DNA from: Candidatus Hydrogenedentota bacterium
GTDB taxonomy: Bacteria; Hydrogenedentota; Hydrogenedentia; Hydrogenedentales; SLHB01
Assembly: GCA_003552485.1 (NCBI GenBank)
Contig: PUMX01000511.1
Coordinates: 1-10,325, forward strand
Length of the DNA: 10,325 nucleotides
Reading direction: 5' to 3'
The notes under the pieces are model-generated. The model made no database searches. It had not been told where the DNA came from and worked only from the letters and a program-made list of their open reading frames with translations. This document shows, in pieces, positions 6,855-10,325 of the stretch. The number at the start of each line of letters is the position of its first letter. Within the stretch, counting starts at the first letter, position 1. A program made the translations under genes and the position numbers.

Positions 6855-9212
6855 CTATTCGGAATCGGGGATTTCGTAGATGTCCGTGTTGATATACTCA
6901 AGCGGAAACGGGACGGCCGCATCCCGTTCCTGCACGTTGCCCATCGCCACGCCTATCTGATGCTCGCTCAGGCCCTCGTTCTCTCCGCGAAAGACACTGT
7001 TGCGCAGGTTCACAATACTTCCCTCTGACAGATCGAAGCTGGCGTCTTCAAAAGTACATCCGGTAACGCACACCACACTGCTGGAGCCGCCCAAAGCCCC
7101 TACCGGCCCGAGATTGCGAAGATAAGCGGGACCATATGAGCCCCCCTCGAAATTGGGCCCGAATCCGAAGGTTAGCCGGCCCGGATTCTCCAGATGAATG
7201 TCCTCGATAATGATCTCATCGGGCACGCGCACGTCATGACCGTGGTCGAAGTCACGGTCAATCCAGTGATTGAACACACGGACATCGCCGGGGTTGCGGC
7301 GCACGCGGATGTTACGCAATACGATGGTCCCATAGAGATCGCCAACGTCACCGCGGGCGGCCAGAATGTGGGCGCCGCTTTCATTATCCACCGTGCAATC
7401 TTCAATGTGCAGGTTCGCGCCCGACAGGCCAAACGGGCGGCGCGGAGCGAATTCCCACGCCTGTAGATCGGCGTCAGGGGTGCTGTCCCCGGGAACGCGG
7501 ACTGACAAACTGCTTACGGTTACGCCGCGGATCGTGTAGTTGCGCCCGTAGTGATCCTCAATGACGTTGTAGTAGCCCCCTTGAATGGTGACGTTCTTAC
7601 CGTGACGGCCGTCCAGTCCCTTGCGCGCATTGGTGGATATACAATCGTTGTAGCGCACGTTCGCCACGTTGCTGTTGAGAATGTTGTATCCAAGATGCGC
7701 GCTGGTCGCCCCGGAAAAATACCCGTTGTTGAACTCAAGGTTGACGCAACGCCGCGCGTTCATCAGCCGGGACATGGTCGCCTCGCGATCGCGCACGGAG
7801 ATCTCGAGACCGTTGAACGTGACATTGCTGCGGTTAACGTTCACGGCGCCCGCATTGATGCGTTTTGTCTCGCCGCCGTGATCGCGCAGACGCACCTCGA
7901 CGCGTAATCCGTTCACCGTTATCGGCGTGTCTTTCTCGCGATACCACACGCGCGTGTCGACGCGCCGCCAAGGCGTAATGTGATCTTCCGGACCATCCTC
8001 ATACTCGAAGTGATACCTTGTCGAAGCGCTGCCTGCATCGGGCTCGACCGGACCGATTTCCACCTTGCCGTGCGTGGAATGCTCGAAACTGGATCCTTCG
8101 CCGGAAGGCCACGTCGCTTTGAACACTTCGCCGTCGTGTGTTACGTAGTCCGCCTTTTCGTAGAACTCATCGGCGCTCCACGAGGGCGCCTCGGGGGGCG
8201 GATCGTAGGTGAACGCAAATTCCGGAAACACGTCGCCGCGACTCGATACAAGCTGGGCAATATCGTTTTTATCGTAGTAATGATCCCCTTTGCGCACCCG
8301 CCGTGACTTGAAGAAGTCCGACGAGTAGAAACGCAGCGTACCGCCCTCAGCGAGATCCACGGTTCCAGAGCCGTCGGCAAGCCGCACATCTTGATAAACA
8401 GGCACGGTGAGGCTGCCCTCCTCAACCCCAAAGAATTGCTCGGCATCCAGTTCCTGCTCGGAGTGGTCTGACGCAAATTGAATGTGGGGATTTCGCTTGG
8501 GGTGGTGCGTGGGAAGGAACAGATCATGACAAAACTGGGTGCGGTCTTCGTCTATTTCCATGTCCTTCACGAAAAGCCCGCGGTTCTCGACATTGCATCG
8601 CAACACAATGTCATTATCGAAGACGTACTCGCCTTCCGGGACGAACAGCATGCGGCCCGTCGCTTCGACCGCCAGATCAGCCGCCTGCTGAATTGCCGGC
8701 GCATCGTTGTGTTCGCCGTCGCCTCTTGCTCCAAACCACTGGGGATATACGTAGAGGTTATTCGGCGCGCCTTCCACTGCGCCGTCTCCAGCGAAGATCT
8801 GTTCGACGCCCGCGTCGATGGTCCCTTTGATTTGCGCGCGCCCTTCTTGTTTTACGACAAGCCGGCCGCCATTCCGAAACGCCAGCGTCACGTTTTCCGG
8901 AATAGTGATTGTGTCCACCACGAAATGTCCTCGAATCAAGTGAATCGTGGAAGCTTCATCGCCGATCTCTTCAAGCGCCGACTCGAAGGCTGCGGTGTCA
9001 TCGGTCTCTCCATCGCCGGCTGCTTCGTAATCGCGGATATCGTAGTCCCCAGAAACCGCGGCTGCGGCTACGGCCCCACCACACAAAAGCGCGCTCAGCG
9101 CGCCAATCACGAAAACACGCGCCGCCATGGGCAAACGCGCACAACCAGCTATGTCTGTCTTCGGACGTTGATCGCCAGCGCCGCTCTCCATCAATGCTGA
9201 ACCAAAACTCAT
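6855..9212 (-). CDS. Secreted parallel beta-helix protein, pectate-lyase-superfamily (Pectate_lyase_3-like)
   Basis: This 785-aa protein has a hydrophobic signal core at 33-52 (ending AVAAAA), after an unusually long n-region. The start is supported by AGGAG 8 nt before the ATG; an internal Met29 lacks such a site. Two copies of the N-terminal motif that opens right-handed beta-helix enzymes and tailspikes are visible: YDIRDYEAAGDGETDDTAAF (57-76) and QWFGARGDGEHNDAPAIQ (158-175). They are linked by a strand-rich segment ending in IFAGDGAV. Residues 344-376 look like a small carbohydrate-binding module. From about 430 to 745 short strand-turn repeats (VTFNGLEI, VTIQGGYY, LHIEDCTV, IVLRNIRV) form the helix coils. 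Such folds bind or cleave acidic polysaccharides, but no catalytic triad can be assigned, so lyase activity is unproven. A surface or matrix polysaccharide role is inferred. It lies upstream of mscK on the same strand. Confidence 0.85.
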   Translation of the reverse strand: MSFGSALMESGAGDQRPKTDIAGCARLPMAARVFVIGALSALLCGGAVAAAAVSGDYDIRDYEAAGDGETDDTAAFESALEEIGDEASTIHLIRGHFVVDTITIPENVTLAFRNGGRLVVKQEGRAQIKGTIDAGVEQIFAGDGAVEGAPNNLYVYPQWFGARGDGEHNDAPAIQQAADLAVEATGRMLFVPEGEYVFDNDIVLRCNVENRGLFVKDMEIDEDRTQFCHDLFLPTHHPKRNPHIQFASDHSEQELDAEQFFGVEEGSLTVPVYQDVRLADGSGTVDLAEGGTLRFYSSDFFKSRRVRKGDHYYDKNDIAQLVSSRGDVFPEFAFTYDPPPEAPSWSADEFYEKADYVTHDGEVFKATWPSGEGSSFEHSTHGKVEIGPVEPDAGSASTRYHFEYEDGPEDHITPWRRVDTRVWYREKDTPITVNGLRVEVRLRDHGGETKRINAGAVNVNRSNVTFNGLEISVRDREATMSRLMNARRCVNLEFNNGYFSGATSAHLGYNILNSNVANVRYNDCISTNARKGLDGRHGKNVTIQGGYYNVIEDHYGRNYTIRGVTVSSLSVRVPGDSTPDADLQAWEFAPRRPFGLSGANLHIEDCTVDNESGAHILAARGDVGDLYGTIVLRNIRVRRNPGDVRVFNHWIDRDFDHGHDVRVPDEIIIEDIHLENPGRLTFGFGPNFEGGSYGPAYLRNLGPVGALGGSSSVVCVTGCTFEDASFDLSEGSIVNLRNSVFRGENEGLSEHQIGVAMGNVQERDAAVPFPLEYINTDIYEIPDSE

Positions 9213-9332
9213 TTCGCTTACTCCTAAACCGAACGTTGTCGCTCTACCACTATTACGGGAACATGAAATACAGCATAACGCAAAGCGTAACGCGAATCGA
9301 GGGAATCGCCCACATGCCCTGGCGGGTAGCGG

Positions 9333-9361
9333 TTGCTATTCCCGGATCAAATCATCAGAAT
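9333..9361 (+). promoter_or_regulatory. Weak candidate promoter for the yceI-like gene
   Basis: TTGCTA (9333-9338) and CAGAAT (9356-9361) are separated by 17 bp and each matches the sigma70 consensus at four of six positions. Transcription would start near 9368, giving a leader of about 140 nt that contains the hairpin at 9443-9460. The -10 hexamer lies inside a CCCGG/CCGGG inverted repeat, which might be an operator. Confidence 0.28.
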
Positions 9362-9442
9362 TACCGGGTTTGAATAAAGCGTTCGGATGCAAGTGCTCGT
9401 GCGCGGGGCGCGGAAAACGGGGCTCGAATTCTGGCGCGGAAC

Positions 9443-9460
9443 GCTTGTGCGCACACAAGC
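9443..9460 (+). promoter_or_regulatory. Hairpin in the leader of the yceI-like gene
   Basis: GCTTGTG and CACAAGC form a perfect 7-bp stem around the tetraloop CGCA, ending 50 nt before the yceI ATG. There is no following T-tract, so it is not an intrinsic terminator. It should be quite stable as RNA and could protect or regulate the leader, or act as a DNA dyad for a regulator. Function is not established. Confidence 0.35.
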
Positions 9461-9510
9461 AACGACGCTTCACGTACAACGCGCAGCTAACCATGAGGAG
9501 AATCACAATC

Positions 9511-10110
9511 ATGAACACATCGATCAAGTGCGTCTTCGCCCTCTCTTTGGCGATCCTATTAACCGCGACGCCCGGCGCCGTCCAGGCCCAGGATACCAAC
9601 GACGGCGAAGACTTCGACGTGGATCCCGTTCATTCCTTTGTCATGTTCAAAGTACTGCATTATAACGTGGGCTATGTGTGGGGGCGGTTCAATGAGTTCG
9701 ACGGAGAATTCCACACCGCTGAGTTCAGTCCCCTGCTCACCGCGACGGTGCACACCGGCAGCATTGACACGAATCACGAAGAACGCGACGCGCATCTGCG
9801 CAGCCCTGACTTCTTCGACGCCGAAAACCATCCCACCATGGAGTTCACGAGCCAAACCATCGATCTTGAACCCGACGGCAGCCTCGAGATCGTGGGCGAT
9901 CTCACGCTTCTTGGCGAATCGCAGACGATGACATTCACCGGCGAACTCGTGGGTGAAGGCGAAGACCCCAACGGCCAATACCGCATGGGCTTCGAAGTCA
10001 GCGGAACCGTGAACCGCACCGATTTCGGCATGGACTTCATGGTGGGCCCTATCGGCGAGGAGATTGAGATCATCCTCGCCATAGAAGGCATTCGCCGGGA
10101 GGACGAGTAG
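9511..10110 (+). CDS. yceI: YceI-family periplasmic lipid-binding protein
   Basis: This 199-aa protein has a clear Sec signal (1-26, basic Lys6, hydrophobic core, cleavage after AVQA), followed by a complete YceI domain. Visible family features are DVDPVHSFVMFKVLHYNVG (36-54), the GRFNEFDGEF turn, SIDTNHEERDAHLRSPDFFD (84-103), HPTMEF (107-112), a LTLLGESQTMTF strand (131-142) and GTVNRTDFGMDF near 165-176. YceI proteins fold as a lipocalin-like barrel that binds long isoprenoid or similar lipids; in several bacteria they respond to acid, base or other stress. The ligand here is unknown. I chose the ATG at 9511 because AGGAG lies 10 nt upstream and a normal signal peptide starts there. In-frame ATGs at 9370 and 9493 lack this support and would bury the signal. 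It converges on the pspC-like gene and appears to be monocistronic. Confidence 0.93.
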   Translation: MNTSIKCVFALSLAILLTATPGAVQAQDTNDGEDFDVDPVHSFVMFKVLHYNVGYVWGRFNEFDGEFHTAEFSPLLTATVHTGSIDTNHEERDAHLRSPDFFDAENHPTMEFTSQTIDLEPDGSLEIVGDLTLLGESQTMTFTGELVGEGEDPNGQYRMGFEVSGTVNRTDFGMDFMVGPIGEEIEIILAIEGIRREDE

Positions 10111-10123
10111 GCGGGTGCGGGGC

Positions 10124-10164
10124 ATTCTTGCATAGCTTTCAACTGGCCTGTGTTGTACAAGAAT
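10124..10164 (+). repeat. Inverted repeat downstream of the yceI-like gene
   Basis: ATTCTTG (10124-10130) and CAAGAAT (10158-10164) are perfect 7-bp inverted repeats 27 nt apart, starting 14 nt after the yceI stop. An imperfect GC-rich stem (GCGGGCGG/CCGTCGC) follows at about 10166-10184. Neither has a T-tract on the plus strand, so this may mark the 3' end of the yceI transcript but is not a standard intrinsic terminator. Confidence 0.25.
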
Positions 10165-10189
10165 CGCGGGCGGCAAGCCGTCGCACTCC

Positions 10190-10222
10190 AAAAACGGCGT
10201 CGAATTACACAATCGGCGCCGT
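10190..10222 (-). terminator. Rho-independent terminator of the pspC-like gene
   Basis: Read on the minus strand, ACGGCG (10222-10217) pairs with CGCCGT (10199-10194 with flanks). The stem extends through one mismatch into CGA/TCG, leaving a loop of about 9 nt, and is followed directly by five Ts (10194-10190). It begins 29 nt after the stop codon of the minus-strand gene ending at 10251. Position, stem and T-tract all fit an intrinsic terminator. On the plus strand the A-run precedes the stem, so it would not work well for yceI. Confidence 0.65.
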
Positions 10223-10250
10223 CAGCCCGCCTCTGGGTCATGCTTAAGCG

Positions 10251-10325
10251 TTACTCGTTGAAACGGCGCTCCCAGTCGAAATCCGTCGAGGTGACGATGT
10301 TCTCCATGCGTTGGATGCGCCGGTC
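10251..10325 (-). CDS. pspC: C-terminal end of a PspC-like envelope stress protein (runs off right edge)
   Basis: The minus strand is open from the window edge to a TAA at 10253-10251, giving 24 residues: DRRIQRMENIVTSTDFDWER followed by RFNE. From memory this resembles the tail of E. coli PspC, which has a ME-x-x-VTS core, an aromatic residue four positions on and a terminal RF pair. PspC is an inner-membrane protein of the phage-shock response that senses envelope stress and, with PspB, relieves PspA inhibition; in many bacteria PspC-domain proteins stand alone. The frame is supported by the intrinsic terminator just after the stop. Only the tail is visible, so the PspC membrane domain must be confirmed from the next window. 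A PspB-like protein with a similar coiled tail is the main alternative. Confidence 0.55.
   Translation of the reverse strand, partial: DRRIQRMENIVTSTDFDWERRFNE

Larger units (their letters stand above)
9213..9510. other. 298-bp divergent intergenic region
   Basis: This region separates the beta-helix gene (minus) from the yceI-like gene (plus). It holds the AGGAG ribosome-binding site of the former (9225-9221), a weak promoter candidate and a leader hairpin for the latter (listed separately). It also holds a TAACGC direct repeat, two copies 13 bp apart at about 9276-9294, and a 5-bp inverted repeat (CCCGG/CCGGG, 9341-9345 and 9364-9368) flanking the promoter candidate's -10 hexamer. I found no convincing promoter for the minus-strand gene and no small coding sequence with a good ribosome-binding site. 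Confidence 0.55.

Noticed and set aside
6843..6856. Terminator directly after the beta-helix stop (GGCG/CGCC then GGCTTTT)
   Set aside because: The stem is only 4 bp, overlaps the end of the coding sequence and is separated from the short T-run, so it is too weak to call.
9059..9103. Lipobox in the beta-helix signal peptide (ALLC)
   Set aside because: The residue before the Cys is Leu, not Gly, Ala or Ser, and a normal signal peptidase I site (AVAAAA) follows, so a lipoprotein is unlikely.
8478..9200. 240-codon open frame on the plus strand
   Set aside because: It lies antisense to the beta-helix gene, whose signal peptide and family motifs establish the coding strand. The frame is explained by GC-rich codon bias.
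9370..9510. N-terminal extension of the yceI-like gene
   Set aside because: The in-frame ATG at 9370 would add 47 residues rich in Cys and Arg ahead of a normal signal peptide, and would span the leader hairpin. AGGAG upstream of 9511 gives a better start.

Overview
The window looks like the chromosome of a Gram-negative bacterium. The GC content is moderately high, the genes carry Sec and Tat export signals, and there is an MscK-type channel with a long periplasmic domain, a periplasmic YceI protein and what appears to be a PspC tail. The mix of an SSS-family symporter, a Tat-exported metallophosphoesterase and a secreted pectate-lyase-like beta-helix protein is common in Planctomycetota, Hydrogenedentota and related lineages. 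That placement is a guess from gene content, not a phylogenetic result. I see no rRNA or tRNA genes, CRISPR array, insertion sequence, phage module or plasmid origin.

Layout. At the left edge, minus strand, an SSS sodium:solute symporter (98-1669) is translationally coupled through a one-base stop/start overlap (TAATG) to a gene that runs off the window. A 464-bp divergent region follows. It has a fair sigma70-like promoter and a leader hairpin for the symporter. It leads on the plus strand to a Tat-exported calcineurin-like metallophosphoesterase (2134-3216). That gene converges, with a 39-bp gap, on a minus-strand mscK-like mechanosensitive channel gene (3256-6708). Upstream of it on the same strand, after 146 bp with an extended -10 promoter candidate and a hairpin, lies a secreted 785-aa parallel beta-helix protein (6855-9212). 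A 298-bp divergent region then leads to a plus-strand yceI-like gene (9511-10110). This converges on the last 24 codons of a minus-strand gene whose C-terminus resembles PspC. A good Rho-independent terminator serves that gene.

How the genes fit together. Almost every product is membrane-bound or exported, so this is an envelope and nutrient-uptake neighbourhood: solute import, a secreted phosphatase-like enzyme, a secreted polysaccharide-type beta-helix protein, osmotic safety-valve and membrane-stress functions. Apart from the coupled symporter pair there is no clear multi-gene operon, and I find no convincing evidence of a new multi-gene system. The most interesting points are the missing final metal-ligand histidine in the phosphoesterase, the beta-helix protein with a doubled N-terminal motif and an embedded possible carbohydrate-binding segment, the unidentified coupled gene, and short stable hairpins in several leaders.
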